This document shows positions 16,105 through 25,707 of a DNA stretch of 50,413 bases, in pieces. This DNA comes from a virus. Numbering within the stretch: position 1 is the stretch's first letter; every line of letters begins with the position of its first letter. Made by a program: the position numbers and the translations under genes. The stretch lies in IMG/VR virus record IMGVR_UViG_3300014501_001247, positions 1-50,413 of that record. The stretch is one strand, 5' to 3'. A model generated the notes under the pieces. The model made no database searches. It was not told where the DNA came from and saw only the letters and a list, made by a program, of their open reading frames with translations.

Positions 16105-18686
16105 GGCCCGGGAACCACGCTCGCATCGGCGGCGTTGGCGGCCGCGCGCTGGTGTCCGATCTGCGCGAGCTCGGCCCAGGTCAGCTTGAGCGGCGTGCCG
16201 TTGGCGACGCGCACCGACTTGTCGCCGTAGACGAGATTGAGCCCGTCGTTGCCGGGCGCCGTCACCCACTTGCCGTCGCGGCCGAATTTTGTGAGCGAGT
16301 CGGTGCGGTTGTTCTCGCCCAGCCCGATGTCGTCGACCGCCGGCGCCACGTTGAAGTCGCCGAGTTTTCCCCGCGCCGCCTGCGCGCCGGCCTGCACGTC
16401 ATCGGCCGACACGCCGGACGTCTTCGGGATCCGATAAGTGTCGCGGAAATCGTAGCGGTTGCCGACCAGGTCGTTGAAGGCTTTGCTCGCTGCGTCGGTC
16501 GCGCTCATGCCGTCGCGCACGTAGAGCGCGCCGAGCGTGGTGGCGAGATTGTAATAGCCGGTGAAGTCGCGATCGCGCTGGCGGCCCACCATGGTGGCCA
16601 GGAACGGCGCCATCGCGGTGTCGACCGCCTTGGTGAGATCGCCGGCCTTGGTCTCGCTCTGCTGCTTGAGCAGCTCCGCCGGCTTCTCGTCCTTGCCGAG
16701 CGAGAGAAGCCGCGTCATCGCTTGCGGATCGGCGCCGGCGGCGATCGCGCGGACGAGCGGCTGCGCGCCGGGCGCGATCTGGCGCATCACCTGCGGCCAG
16801 GCGTCGCCCCACAGCGCCGCTTCCTGCTGCACCTTGGCAATGAGCCCGACGCGGGCCTGCGGTTCCTCGGAATTTGCGGCCGTGCTGAGCTGCCCGTTGA
16901 TGCCGTCGGCGTAGGACTTCGGCACCACGCTCTGCGCCTCGGGAGAAACGCCGACGCGCTGCTGCTCCATGATGGTCTTGTTGGCGAAGTCGCGCGCCGC
17001 TGAGCGCCTGTCGTCGTCGCCGACCTGCGGATCACTAAGCGCCGCGGTGAGCTTGCCCCAGGCGTCGCGCGCCGCCGGCAGGTAGTGCACCGCGAAGGCA
17101 CCGGGATCCCGATCGCGCTCGTCGTTCGAGGCCTTGATTGCCGTTCCGAGCACCGCCTGGCGCTTGACCGCCTTGGCATAGTCTGGCGTCCCCGGCTGCG
17201 GCTCGTAGCTGCCGTAGAGCTGCTGCTGTTCCTCGGGCTTCATGTTGGCGACGCGCTGGACGTCGGCGCCGAGCTGCAGCTCGCCCTGGTAATCCTGATA
17301 GGCCCGCGCGCCGCGCTCGGCCCCATAGGTGCGGATAAAGTCCTCTTGCGCCAGCGGCGTCGTCGCGCTGCCGGTGTTACGGGCCTCCGCGATCGTGTCC
17401 TCGTAGCGCTGCTTGAAGTCGGAAAGGTCGGAGGCGACCTTCTGGTGCAGCATGCCGCCGAGCTTCGCCTCGAGCGCGGCGCGCTGCTGCGGCTGGATGT
17501 AGGAGTAGATCGAGCCGTCGCCTGGCGCGTAGCCGCCCATCTTGTCGGCCGACCATTGCGCCACCGTGCCCGCGGTCTTGCCGGCAAGGGTCAACTGGTT
17601 TGCCGCGATGACCTTGGGATCGAGCAGATCGGCGACCGGCGTGCCCGGCGGCGCCTTGAGCACCTTGGCGGCATCGCCCGGGCCGAGAAAATGCGCGAGG
17701 TAGAGGTTGCCGGCGCTGGGCGCGATGCCCTGCGCGTTGAACGAAGCGCGGTTCTGCGCGATGCCGCTGCCGATCGCCTCGCGGGTGAGCCCCGGATCGG
17801 CGCGCAGCGCCAGGATGTCGTCGTCGCTGCGCCCCTGCGCCAGCTCGGGATGCTTGTCGTGGATGAAGGAAAGCCAGGTCGCCTTGGTGTAGCCGCCGAG
17901 GCCGGCCGATGACGACGTGCTGCTCGCCGCATTCGGATCGCCGCCGGACTCGACCTGGATGTAGCGCTCGGTCAGCTCCGCGTCGGAGCCAGGCTTGGCG
18001 CGGATGTGGTTGATCGCGCCGAGCGGATCGGTCTGCGCCTGCTGGATCAGGAGCCCGCTGGCGACGTTGGCGCCGAAGGCGCGCTTCTTCGCCACCGCCT
18101 GGTCCTGGGTGATGAAACCGCGATTGGCGAGCGCGTCGACCGAGGCGCCATAGGCGTCCATGGTATCGGCGTGCACGGTCGGGTCGGCACTCGAGACCGC
18201 CTTGTTGCCGAGATCCTCGCCGAGCGTGTCGGTCGCGGCCATCTGGTGGTCGCCGTAGAGCTTGAAGGCGTGGGTGTCGGCGGCGCTCTGGCCGCGCGCG
18301 ATCGCTTCGTCGGCGCGCTGCGAGAAGATCTGCTGCATCGGCCCGGGACCGATCCGCGCTGCCCACTTGGTGCTCAGCGCCCCGGCCTGCGTCGCGTAGC
18401 GCTGCGTGAGATCCTGGCCGTTCTCGTCCCGGCCGTAGTTGAGGTCGCGCGCCGTGGTCTCGTTGAGCCCGATCAGGTCGGAGAGGAAGCCGGCATGGCC
18501 CATCGCATAGTCGTATGTCGCCTTGTGCTGGGCGATCTCGTCGAGGCCCTGCCCGGCCTGCGCGATGCCGGCGCCGAGCCGCTCCGCGCCGCGCGCGATC
18601 GGCTGCGCGTCGATCTCGCCGATCGGCCGCTCGCCGGAGCCGGGATTGACCTGGCCGAGATCCTCGGGCCCCGGAAGCTTCGACAT
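16101..18686 (-). CDS. Internal virion protein with lytic transglycosylase domain
   Basis: The 861-residue protein carries a soluble-lytic-transglycosylase-like domain at about residues 235-345. ERYIQVESGGDPNA holds the predicted catalytic glutamate near residue 246, followed by SSSAGLGGYTKATWLSF and NLYLAHFLGPGDAAKVL. The remainder is helical and repetitive, as in T7 gp16-type ejection proteins, which open the peptidoglycan during DNA delivery. It sits between the small core protein and the polyvalent protein, all three probably forming the ejectosome. The ATG is followed by KLPGPEDLG, a common N-terminus of this class. Confidence 0.85.
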   Translation of the reverse strand: MSKLPGPEDLGQVNPGSGERPIGEIDAQPIARGAERLGAGIAQAGQGLDEIAQHKATYDYAMGHAGFLSDLIGLNETTARDLNYGRDENGQDLTQRYATQAGALSTKWAARIGPGPMQQIFSQRADEAIARGQSAADTHAFKLYGDHQMAATDTLGEDLGNKAVSSADPTVHADTMDAYGASVDALANRGFITQDQAVAKKRAFGANVASGLLIQQAQTDPLGAINHIRAKPGSDAELTERYIQVESGGDPNAASSTSSSAGLGGYTKATWLSFIHDKHPELAQGRSDDDILALRADPGLTREAIGSGIAQNRASFNAQGIAPSAGNLYLAHFLGPGDAAKVLKAPPGTPVADLLDPKVIAANQLTLAGKTAGTVAQWSADKMGGYAPGDGSIYSYIQPQQRAALEAKLGGMLHQKVASDLSDFKQRYEDTIAEARNTGSATTPLAQEDFIRTYGAERGARAYQDYQGELQLGADVQRVANMKPEEQQQLYGSYEPQPGTPDYAKAVKRQAVLGTAIKASNDERDRDPGAFAVHYLPAARDAWGKLTAALSDPQVGDDDRRSAARDFANKTIMEQQRVGVSPEAQSVVPKSYADGINGQLSTAANSEEPQARVGLIAKVQQEAALWGDAWPQVMRQIAPGAQPLVRAIAAGADPQAMTRLLSLGKDEKPAELLKQQSETKAGDLTKAVDTAMAPFLATMVGRQRDRDFTGYYNLATTLGALYVRDGMSATDAASKAFNDLVGNRYDFRDTYRIPKTSGVSADDVQAGAQAARGKLGDFNVAPAVDDIGLGENNRTDSLTKFGRDGKWVTAPGNDGLNLVYGDKSVRVANGTPLKLTWAELAQIGHQRAAANAADASVVPGP

Positions 18687-18689
18687 CGC

Positions 18690-19187
18690 CTAGCCGGACC
18701 TGGGCGGCTGCGGGTAGGCGTAACGGCCGTACATCTGCGCCATCGAGCCGGCGCCGCCGGCGATGGTGCCCGCGGCGGAAAGGTCGGCGCCCTCCTCGGC
18801 TGCGTTGCCGCTGTAGCGGATGCCGGCGGCCTCGTTCTCAAGCCCGGTCGCCGTATTCTCGCCGCGCCAGAGATCCGTCGCCGCGAGATAAGAACCGCGC
18901 TTGGCGATCTGACCTACGTCGGCCACCGCGCTGCCGGTGCCGGCGTTGACGCCGGAAGCACCGGCGCGCGCCGTCGCGGTCGAACCCGCCAGGCGTGCCT
19001 TCGTCTGGGTGTCGAACATGGTGCGCTGGCCCGACGCGATCGCGCCGGCGGCGTTCTGGTCGAGCTGTGCGGCCTTGAAGTTCGCGGAAGTCTGGGCCGC
19101 CTGGCCGCCCGCGATGGTGCCCGAGGCGGACATCACCGTGCCGAGCGCGGTGGCGCCCATCGCGGTCATGGTCATCAGATCAGCCAT
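18690..19187 (-). CDS. Small internal core protein (T7 gp14-like)
   Basis: The 165-residue Ala/Gly-rich protein has a hydrophobic start (MTAMGATALGTVMSASGTIAGG). This is followed by AQTSANFKAAQLDQNAAGAIASGQR and GTGSAVADVGQIAKRGSYLAATDLWRGE, the typical pattern of the small internal virion protein of podoviruses that enters the host outer membrane during ejection. It lies between the GNAT-like gene and the transglycosylase gene, as in T7-like order. No cysteines or catalytic residues. Confidence 0.8.
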   Translation of the reverse strand: MADLMTMTAMGATALGTVMSASGTIAGGQAAQTSANFKAAQLDQNAAGAIASGQRTMFDTQTKARLAGSTATARAGASGVNAGTGSAVADVGQIAKRGSYLAATDLWRGENTATGLENEAAGIRYSGNAAEEGADLSAAGTIAGGAGSMAQMYGRYAYPQPPRSG

Positions 19188-19208
19188 GCGGCGTCACCTC
19201 CAGAAAGG

Positions 19209-19577
19209 TCAGGCGCGCCAGCGAAACACGATCACGCCGGCGAAGACGCCGTGCCGCGTAAAACCGAGCCGCTCGAGGAAGCGCTCGGCGGCGGGCTCGT
19301 TGGCATCGGGACTGGCGAACACCTCGCGCAGTCCGATGCGGCGCGCGAGCCGCATGGCAGCGACCCCGGCGCGAAGGAGCGCGGCCGGGAATTTTCGCCC
19401 GGCGGGAGTAACCAGCATCGAGGCCCAGACCGTGCCGTCCGGCATGTAGAGAAAGCCGCCGAGCCCGATCACCTCGTCGCCAAGCTTCGCCGCGAGCGCG
19501 CGGGCGCGCGTCACGGGCCGTCCGCCGGTCAGCCGCTCGAAGTCAGCTGCCGTCGCCGGCTCGATCGCGACCCGCAC
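19209..19577 (-). CDS. GNAT-like acetyltransferase-fold protein
   Basis: The 122-residue protein resembles a short GNAT domain. It has an N-terminal IEPATAADFERLTG start, a central beta-sheet with LGDEVIGLGGFLY and WASMLVTPAGRKFP, then AALLRAGVAAMRLARRIGLREVF and a final EPAAERFLERLGFTRHG, where cofactor-facing residues normally sit. Similar GNAT-fold proteins lie just after tail tube B in many podoviruses (T7 gp13 / DUF2833 position). It may be a virion assembly factor that has lost acetylation activity, or may modify virion or host proteins. The canonical Q/RxxGxG/A acetyl-CoA loop is not obvious. Confidence 0.72.
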   Translation of the reverse strand: MRVAIEPATAADFERLTGGRPVTRARALAAKLGDEVIGLGGFLYMPDGTVWASMLVTPAGRKFPAALLRAGVAAMRLARRIGLREVFASPDANEPAAERFLERLGFTRHGVFAGVIVFRWRA

Positions 19578-19595
19578 TAGGTCTTTGACGAGTAA

Positions 19596-22500
19596 TCAGC
19601 GCTCGTTGGTGGCCATCGCCACCACGGCGCCGCCGATGGTGGCGGGGTTCGGCGCCTGCGCCAGGAGGCACAGCCGGGCGTCGGCGTTCCAGGTGCCGGG
19701 CAGCGGGATGAAGGGGCCGTCGTATTCCGACCACACCGTGCCGGCGGGCGTCGCCTGCTCGGCGTCGACCTGCGGCATCGAGTCGAGCAGGTCGAAGCGC
19801 TGGCCGAACTGCACCGCGGTCGAGCCGGTGTCGTAGAGGACGAGGCCGACGTGGTCGATCTTCTTCTTCTGAGCGAGCGCCGTCGCACCCTGCACCGCGT
19901 AGGCGAGCTTGGCCGACTGGAAGGTCGCGACGTAGCCGAGGCAGGCGAACGATGGTCGAGGCCACCTGGTTGTTGGGGAGAGTGACGACGCCGTTCGCCA
20001 CCACCAGCGAGCCCATGTGCTGCGGCGGCCGCCCGGTGGCCCCGATGTCGGCCCACACCTCGCAGGGAAAGCCGTTGTACTGCGTGCCGACCGTGAGCGT
20101 GCCCTGCGCCGCGGAAAAAACCTGCGCCGGCGCCACGTTGTTCGGGAGGAGAGTGTTGGTCGAGCCGACGATCACCACGCCGCCGAGCCCGGCGACCACG
20201 TTGGAATGGCTCTTGCCGTCCGGCATGGTGAAGTTGCCGGAGCCGTCGGTGGTGGTGGTGCCGATCGCGGCGCCGTCGGCCCATACCGTGATCGTGGTCA
20301 AAGGGAGCCACGACGCCTGCAGGGTCGAGACCGCGGCGCCGGAATAGACCAGCGCGCAGTCGAGCTGCTCGTTGAGCGAGCCGCCGACGCAGTTGTCGCG
20401 GACCGCGAGCTTTTCCAGGAAACGCTTAGTCACGCCGTTGATGATGCGGCGAACGACGAAGTAGACCTGGTCCTCGATGCCGGTCGCGCTCGGCAGCACG
20501 CGCACCTTCTCGATGACGCCGAGCGTCATCATGCGCCAGAAGGCGGTCACCTCCTCGTCGATCTCGCGCAGCATCACCGCGCACTGGCCGTCGGTGCGCG
20601 GCAAAAACACCTGCTTGTCGGGCTGCTGCGCGACCGCGATGTCGACGAACTGCGGCTTGCCGATGTCGATGTTGAGCTTGGTCAGGTCGTCGGTCGAATA
20701 GTCGAACTCGCGACCGTCCCAATAGAGCTCGTAGATGCGCCGCCCGGACTGCTGCACGAACACGCCGCGGCTCTTGAGCGCGACGATCGGCAGCTGGTAG
20801 GCGCCCTCGCTGTCGCGGGGGTGCACGCCGAAGTCGCTGGGCGTCAGCGGCGCGCCGAAGCTCGAGGAGCGGGCGGACGAGATCTCCATCTCGCGGCCCA
20901 TCACCAGGTTGAGGCCGGAGAACGCCCAGCTCACGAAGTCGACCGGGCCAGAGCCGAAATCTTCGAGGATGGCAGCGCTGTCGCCGAAGCTCGCGCCGGT
21001 ATTGTCCTCCTCGGCGTAGCCCGTGTAATCGTTCGACTGCGACTGCGCGATCGGGATCGGCCCGGGGCCGTACCAGCCGAGCCGCCCTTCGTGGAATTTC
21101 ACCGTGGTGGGCCAGCCGTTGACGCCGGACCAGGCCGACTCCTGCCAGATCGTGTTCGGGGTGAGCACGCTGAACGGATCGAGCACCTCGATCGAGACGA
21201 CCGTGGGCGAGGTGTAGCCGGTCACCCGGCAGGTCGCCCACTTGCCGCCAGCCGCGGCGGCGCCGCCGGTGCTTGGGCCGAATTCTTCGCCGCCGGAGCT
21301 GGCCGCGAAATGCACCGCCGCCGCACCGCTCACATAGTCGCCGGCGCTGACGAAGCCAACCCGGTACCAGGCGATGACGTTGTCGAGCGAGGAGGAGTCG
21401 TCGTTTTCGGTCGTGGTGTTGGTGGTGATGTTGGCGATCGGCGCGAAACCCTCGTTCGGACCGACCAGCGATCGCTGGAGCGTGAGCGTGCCGCTCCAGG
21501 TCCCCGAGGTGATGACGCCGAACACGCGGTCGTTGCCGACGCCGGCGATGCGCATCGGCTCGGTGAAAGCGCCGAGCGCGCCAAGGAGCGTCGAGTAGAC
21601 CTGGCCGGGCGAGAACACCCGGAACAGCGCGCCGACATGGCCGGACTGGAAGTAAGGCTGGTCCGAGGTCAGCGTGCCGTTGCCGGTATAGACCGACGGC
21701 GTGAAGTTTGCCGTGATCGCCGGGCTCTCCTGGAACGGCCCATTATCGGAGCGGTAGAGCACGAACGACCAGCCGCGCGCGCCAGGCCGCACGCCGCGAC
21801 GCTCGATCTTGCGCTGCTGCTGGCCCTGGCAGGCGACGTAGATAACGTCGCCGGATTGCTCCGGGCGCAGGTTGGGCAGGTCGCCCACCGCCCAGGTGGT
21901 CGGGATCTCGAGCACGCCGGCGCTTTCGATGGTGCAGCCGGTGAGCGTCACCGCCTGCTGGCCGACATTCGAGGCGCCGGTGCCGTTGGTCGAGGAGCCC
22001 GAGTTGGTGCAGATCTGCAGGTAGGCCGAACCCGCGGTCGGCGTGAAGGCGAGCGAATGGGTGCCGGTGTCGATGACGCTCTGCGCCAGGTAATCGGAGA
22101 GCCCGGCGGCCGAGCCGATGCGGATGGTCACCGGGCCGTTTGAGACGACGACGCGCAGGCCGTGCTCGTTGTTCTGGTCGCCGGAGGCAATGCTCAGCGT
22201 CTGCCCGATCTGTGCGACGCCGCCGACCGCCGCCGGCGTCAGCGTGGCGACGCCGCCGGTCACAGTCGCCGAGCAGCCCGCCGTGGTGCCGGTGGTCGCC
22301 CAGTGGCTGCCGGTGCCGGTGAAGGTCGGGTCGAGCACGACGGTCGCGACCGAGCCGCGCGAGATCAGCACGTCGTTGATGCGCACCCGCATGATGCCGT
22401 CGATGAGCTCGAGCTGCGCGGTGTCGAACTTCGAATAGACGAAGTTGATCAGCGTGCAGGGTGCGTCGTTGAGGATCTCGCCGACCTGGTTGAGGCCCGG

Positions 22501-22650
22501 CCGCAGCATCATCGGGCCGATCGCCCACGGCATGAAGTTGACCTGCGCCTGCGCGGCGAGGCGGAGCTTTGCCACATCGACGCGGCCGAGCGCGATCTTG
22601 GAGACCTCGCCGGCGTTGAGCGCGTAGAGCGGGAAGTTGCCGCGGGCCAT
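19596..22650 (-). CDS. Tail tubular protein B (nozzle), frameshifted near its 3' end
   Basis: The N-terminus MARGNFPLYALNAGEVSKIALGRVDVAKLR and the early MLRPGLNQVGEI segment are characteristic of podovirus tail tube/nozzle B. The reading frame from 22650 loses sense after NNQVASTIV near 19949. The expected continuation (ACLGYVATFQSAKLAYAVQG..., then IDHVGLVLYDTGS and a stop at 19596) is in the next frame. Removing one base in the minus-strand stretch ATCGTTCGCC restores one frame of about 1017 codons, the size expected for the family. Following the wrong frame would instead run antisense-like into the GNAT gene to 19543. The event is either a sequencing error, a real mutation, or a +1 shift. 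Confidence 0.82.
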
Positions 22651-22949
22651 CAGATACCCGCCGGCGCTCGCGGCCCGAAGCGGCCGGAATAGTTGTCGTC
22701 ATCGCGCCGCACGGTCTTGGCGAGATCCTGGTCCTTCAGCTCGAAGCGATAACCGTTGTGCCAGCGCTCAACCGCATCGTCATCGAAGCGGGTCTCGCGG
22801 ATCGCCTGGCGGCTTTCGGGACCGAGCTGGTCGAAGAAGCGCATCTGCTGCTCGGCGTCGGCCTTGCTGCGCACCTGGTCGGGCACGGCGGCGCGCGAGC
22901 GGGTCTCGCGCGCCTCGCGGCGGCGCTGCCAGAACGTCTTGCGGCGCAT
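22650..22949 (-). CDS. Small phage protein between tail tube A and B
   Basis: The 99-residue, highly charged protein starts with RRKTFWQRRREARETRSRAA and continues through MRFFDQLGPESRQAIRETRFDD. Its stop overlaps the ATG of tail tube B (ATGA), so it is coupled to tail genes. It has no recognised domain. Basic N-terminus and helical content could suit a tail assembly accessory protein. Confidence 0.65.
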   Translation of the reverse strand: MRRKTFWQRRREARETRSRAAVPDQVRSKADAEQQMRFFDQLGPESRQAIRETRFDDDAVERWHNGYRFELKDQDLAKTVRRDDDNYSGRFGPRAPAGI

Positions 22950-22956
22950 CGGCGGA

Positions 22957-23616
22957 TCAGAAGCCGCCGGCCGGCAGCGGGCCGTCGTCGCCCGACATCG
23001 GCATCGTGGTCATGAAGCCGCGGCGCGCGCGCACCCAGCTCGACATCGGCATGAAGCCGGGCGGCAGGTTCATGGCGTCCTTGGAGCGCGCGTCAATGCG
23101 GGCGCGCTTCTCGCGCTGCACCAGGCCGTCGTCGCCCTTGAGGAGCTCGGTCGAGCCGGTGACGCGCTTGCACGCCATGCGGGCGAGCGCGATGGCGACG
23201 AACTCGGTGAACACCGCCGGCCAGGCGCCGAGGTTGAGTCCGTATTGCGGGTCGTTGGAGACGTAGGAGTGATAGAGCGGGGTGAAGTTGGCGTAGAGGT
23301 ACTGCGCCTCGCGGGTGTACTGCGTGAGCGGCGGCTCGAAGGTCGGCGAGGTCGAGACCATCACCACGCGCACGAAGTCGCCCAGCAGCGGGAAGGCGTA
23401 TTCGAAGCCGAAGGCAGGGACGACATCGAGCGAGGCGTCCTGCTGGATGGAGCGGACCATGAAGGCCCACAGCCCCTGCTCCAGGCAATATTCGACGCAA
23501 TGATTGTAATAGGCGTCGAGCGCGCGCTTGGCCTCGTTGTTCTCGGTCGCCGAGGCGAGCGGGCGCTCCTCGAGGTGGCCGAGCGCGAGGTTGTAGACGA
23601 TGAATTGGCTCGTCAT
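22957..23616 (-). CDS. Tail tubular protein A (gatekeeper)
   Basis: The 219-residue protein has the all-helical layout of T7 gp11-like tail tube A / head-tail adaptor proteins: IVYNLALGHLEERPLAS, then ENNEAKRALDAYYNHCVEYCLEQGLWAFMVRS, then RVVMVSTSPTFEPPL and FVAIALARMACKRVTGS. It should form the dodecameric ring between portal and nozzle. Gene order (this gene, small gene, tube B) is as expected. The C-terminal 40 residues (MPMSSWVRARRGFMTTMPMS) are less typical. Confidence 0.88.
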   Translation of the reverse strand: MTSQFIVYNLALGHLEERPLASATENNEAKRALDAYYNHCVEYCLEQGLWAFMVRSIQQDASLDVVPAFGFEYAFPLLGDFVRVVMVSTSPTFEPPLTQYTREAQYLYANFTPLYHSYVSNDPQYGLNLGAWPAVFTEFVAIALARMACKRVTGSTELLKGDDGLVQREKRARIDARSKDAMNLPPGFMPMSSWVRARRGFMTTMPMSGDDGPLPAGGF

Positions 23617-23648
23617 CGGCTACCTCGCGGAATGTCAGGTCGGAACGA

Positions 23649-23837
23649 TCAGCCGTGCGCGATGGTGCGGCGGCTCTCGCGCTGCTTGCGGTAGGCGATG
23701 GCGGCGGCCTGGGCGACCGCCTCCTTCATCGAGCCCGGCTTGGAATTGCCGATGCGGCCGGTCTTCTTGAAGGAATGCAGCACCTCGCGGATGTTGCCCG
23801 AGCGCGTAGCGTTGCTCGTGCCTTCCGCGATCGGCAT
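23649..23837 (-). CDS. Small DUF6496-like basic protein
   Basis: The 62-residue product contains SGNIREVLHSFKKTGRIGNSKPG and KEAVAQAAAIAYRKQRESRR, resembling the small basic phage proteins with a K/R-rich 'gk..v.sr.qAiAia...rk' C-terminus (DUF6496-like). AGGACACTGAC precedes the ATG. The basic character suggests DNA or capsid binding, but no function is established. It lies just upstream of tail tube A. Confidence 0.65.
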   Translation of the reverse strand: MPIAEGTSNATRSGNIREVLHSFKKTGRIGNSKPGSMKEAVAQAAAIAYRKQRESRRTIAHG

Positions 23838-23838
23838 G

Positions 23839-24093
23839 TCAGTGTCCTGCAGCGCGCACCAGCGGCGTCACCGCCTGCTGCTCGACGCCAGAGATCTGGC
23901 GGATGAGGTGCTGCTTGAGCATGTCGAGACCGAGATTGAGAGAGGGAAGAAGCTCGGTCTCGCCGGCGAACGATACGAGCGGCTGGCCGCCCGGCGTCAC
24001 CGACACGATCGCCACGGTCTCGATGCTGCCGGCGCGCGCGTCGGCGATGACCTTCGCCAGCGCGCGGATGACGTTCTCGTTGGCGGTTTTCAC
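23839..24093 (-). CDS. Hypothetical phage protein (84 aa)
   Basis: The gene starts with GTG (codons for V/M-K-T-A-N-E), preceded by GGAG. The 84-residue protein reads as a short alpha/beta protein with IETVAIVSVTPGGQPLVSF and a helix NLGLDMLKQHLIRQISG. It is 1-2 nt from its neighbours in the late operon. I do not recognise the family; it may be a small structural or assembly factor. Confidence 0.65.
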   Translation of the reverse strand: MKTANENVIRALAKVIADARAGSIETVAIVSVTPGGQPLVSFAGETELLPSLNLGLDMLKQHLIRQISGVEQQAVTPLVRAAGH

Positions 24094-24095
24094 GG

Positions 24096-24692
24096 TCAGG
24101 CTCCGAGCTGGCGCTCGTAGCCGGTCAGGAAGGTCTGCGCCGCGGCCTCGCTGTCGAAGCCCGTTTTGATCACCGCGTTGTCGCTCTCGCGGATGACGCG
24201 GAACTTATCGACCGGGCCGCCCCAGCCGATGACGTGCTTCGGGCGGCTCTTGAGCGGCGGGCGCGCCTTGACCATGTCGTCGCGCGACTTGAAGTAGAAT
24301 TCGCCCATCACCGCCCAGTTGCGGCCGCAGTCGAGCACCTTGAGCACCGCGAACACGCTCTGCTCGTCGTTGGTGACGTCGACGGTCTGGCCCGGCTGCA
24401 GCTTGGCGCGCATGACGATGTTGGCCCAGAACGACGGTTCGAACACCGCCTCATAGGGCGTGCCGCGCTCGAGGCAGATCCAGTGGCCCGGATCCTTGTG
24501 CTCGAGCAGCGACCAGCGGTTTTCCGGGAGCGGCTTGGCGTTGACGCCGGGATCCATTGACGCCTTGTCCGGCCACGGCCGGCCGGCATCGGCTGCGGGC
24601 TTTGCCGGCGCCGCCGGCGCGGCGGTCTTCGGCTTCGGCGGCGTCAAGGTGCCGGCGGTGTCGGTGTCAAGCGGCTTGGCTGCTTCGGCCAT
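24096..24692 (-). CDS. Hypothetical structural-region protein (198 aa)
   Basis: There is a strong GGAGGATATAC ribosome binding site. Residues 1-45 are Pro/Ala/Lys-rich and probably disordered (TPPKPKTAAPAAPAKPAAD). The folded part has YEAVFEPSFWANIVMRAKLQPGQTVDV, CGRNWAVMGEFYF and a C-terminal FRVIRESDNAVIKTGFDSEAAAQTFL segment, a short beta-sheet plus helix. It lies between the glycosyltransferase gene (26-nt overlap) and tail genes. Similar proteins occur in rhizobial podoviruses near TTPA, function unknown. Confidence 0.72.
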   Translation of the reverse strand: MAEAAKPLDTDTAGTLTPPKPKTAAPAAPAKPAADAGRPWPDKASMDPGVNAKPLPENRWSLLEHKDPGHWICLERGTPYEAVFEPSFWANIVMRAKLQPGQTVDVTNDEQSVFAVLKVLDCGRNWAVMGEFYFKSRDDMVKARPPLKSRPKHVIGWGGPVDKFRVIRESDNAVIKTGFDSEAAAQTFLTGYERQLGA

Positions 24693-25707
24693 GTATATCC
24701 TCCAGAGCGTGTTTCAGTTCGGCCGCGGTGTGCGACCAGGTGAGGTTGTGAACGAGGGAAACCTTCGCCGGCTCCCAGGGCAGGCGATGCGCGAGCTCGA
24801 GCGTCTCGACGATCTCCTCGACGTCGGAGGAGCCCCAGCCGTTGGCGTCAAAGGTCTGCCGCTCGAGCATGTAGGCGCGGGTCGCCAGGTCGAGGTGCCC
24901 GGTGTTGGCCGACAGGATCGTCGGCACGCCGCAGGCGAGGCATTCCATCGCCACCAGGTTGGTGCCGCCCTCGGCGCGGTTCGGGAACAGCGCGACGTCA
25001 CACTCGCGCAACACCGGCGCCAGCAAGGCGTTCGGCACCGCGCCGACATCGATCACGCGATCAGCGAACTCGGTGAGATCGAGATCCATGCCGTCGCGCA
25101 GCGCCGGCCAGGGCGAGTGCCACGCCGTCACCAGCATGGCGTCGTCGTGGCGCGCCGCGAAGATGCGAAACGCCTTGACCACCAGGTCCTGGCCTTTGCG
25201 CGGCTCGGCCTTGCCGCCTGAGAAGATGACAAACCTGCCGGGGAAGAGGTCGCGCTTGCGCGCCGGATGAAACAGCGTCGGATCGACGCCCTGCAGGATG
25301 ACGCGGACGTTCGAGAGACCGCGATCGCGCAGCAGCCGCCCGTTCCAGGTCGAGCCGGCGATGATCAGGTCGTAGCGCTTGAGCCGCTCGATCGCGGCAT
25401 CGGACAGCGGCTGCTCGAAGAAGATCGCGGCGACGCGGGCACCGGCGATCTGCTCGGGCACGCCATCGCCGTCATTGCCGAGCGCGGCGATCGCGATGGC
25501 GTCGCGCGGCCGCGGCCCGAAGCTGCGGGTCACGAAGGGCCGCAGCGCGCGCCGGCGCAGCGGATCGACCGCGATCTGCTTGAGGTCGAGCGGCCAGGAG
25601 GTTGAGGCCTCGACCGTCGGATCGCTCGCCCACTCCAGCGCCAGGTTGAGACCGTAGACGCCCCAGCCGAAGAACGAGGAGATCTGCCAGCCGAGCGAGA
25701 CCTTCAC
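24667..25707 (-). CDS. GT4-family glycosyltransferase
   Basis: GTG 25707 overlaps the upstream stop (GTGA), giving 346 residues: VKVSLGWQISSFFGWGVYGLNLALEW is the acceptor-side start of a GT-B fold. The C-terminal half has FVIFSGGKAEPRKGQDLVVKAF and a donor-sugar site (NRAEGGTNLVAMECLACGVPTIL, an E(x)7E-like motif typical of GT4 retaining enzymes). It should transfer a nucleotide-activated sugar. It is directly coupled to the TPR-glycosyltransferase-FkbM fusion gene, forming a two-gene glycosylation cassette. The target (virion protein, phage-encoded glycan or host surface) cannot be read from sequence. Confidence 0.88.
   Translation of the reverse strand: MKVSLGWQISSFFGWGVYGLNLALEWASDPTVEASTSWPLDLKQIAVDPLRRRALRPFVTRSFGPRPRDAIAIAALGNDGDGVPEQIAGARVAAIFFEQPLSDAAIERLKRYDLIIAGSTWNGRLLRDRGLSNVRVILQGVDPTLFHPARKRDLFPGRFVIFSGGKAEPRKGQDLVVKAFRIFAARHDDAMLVTAWHSPWPALRDGMDLDLTEFADRVIDVGAVPNALLAPVLRECDVALFPNRAEGGTNLVAMECLACGVPTILSANTGHLDLATRAYMLERQTFDANGWGSSDVEEIVETLELAHRLPWEPAKVSLVHNLTWSHTAAELKHALEDIHGRSSQAA

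Noticed and set aside
19543-19949. Extension of the tail tube B frame to 19543
   Set aside because: After the STIV codons the translation becomes Arg/Ala/Gly-rich nonsense and overlaps the GNAT gene, while the next frame continues the family sequence; it is a frameshift, not a long C-terminus.
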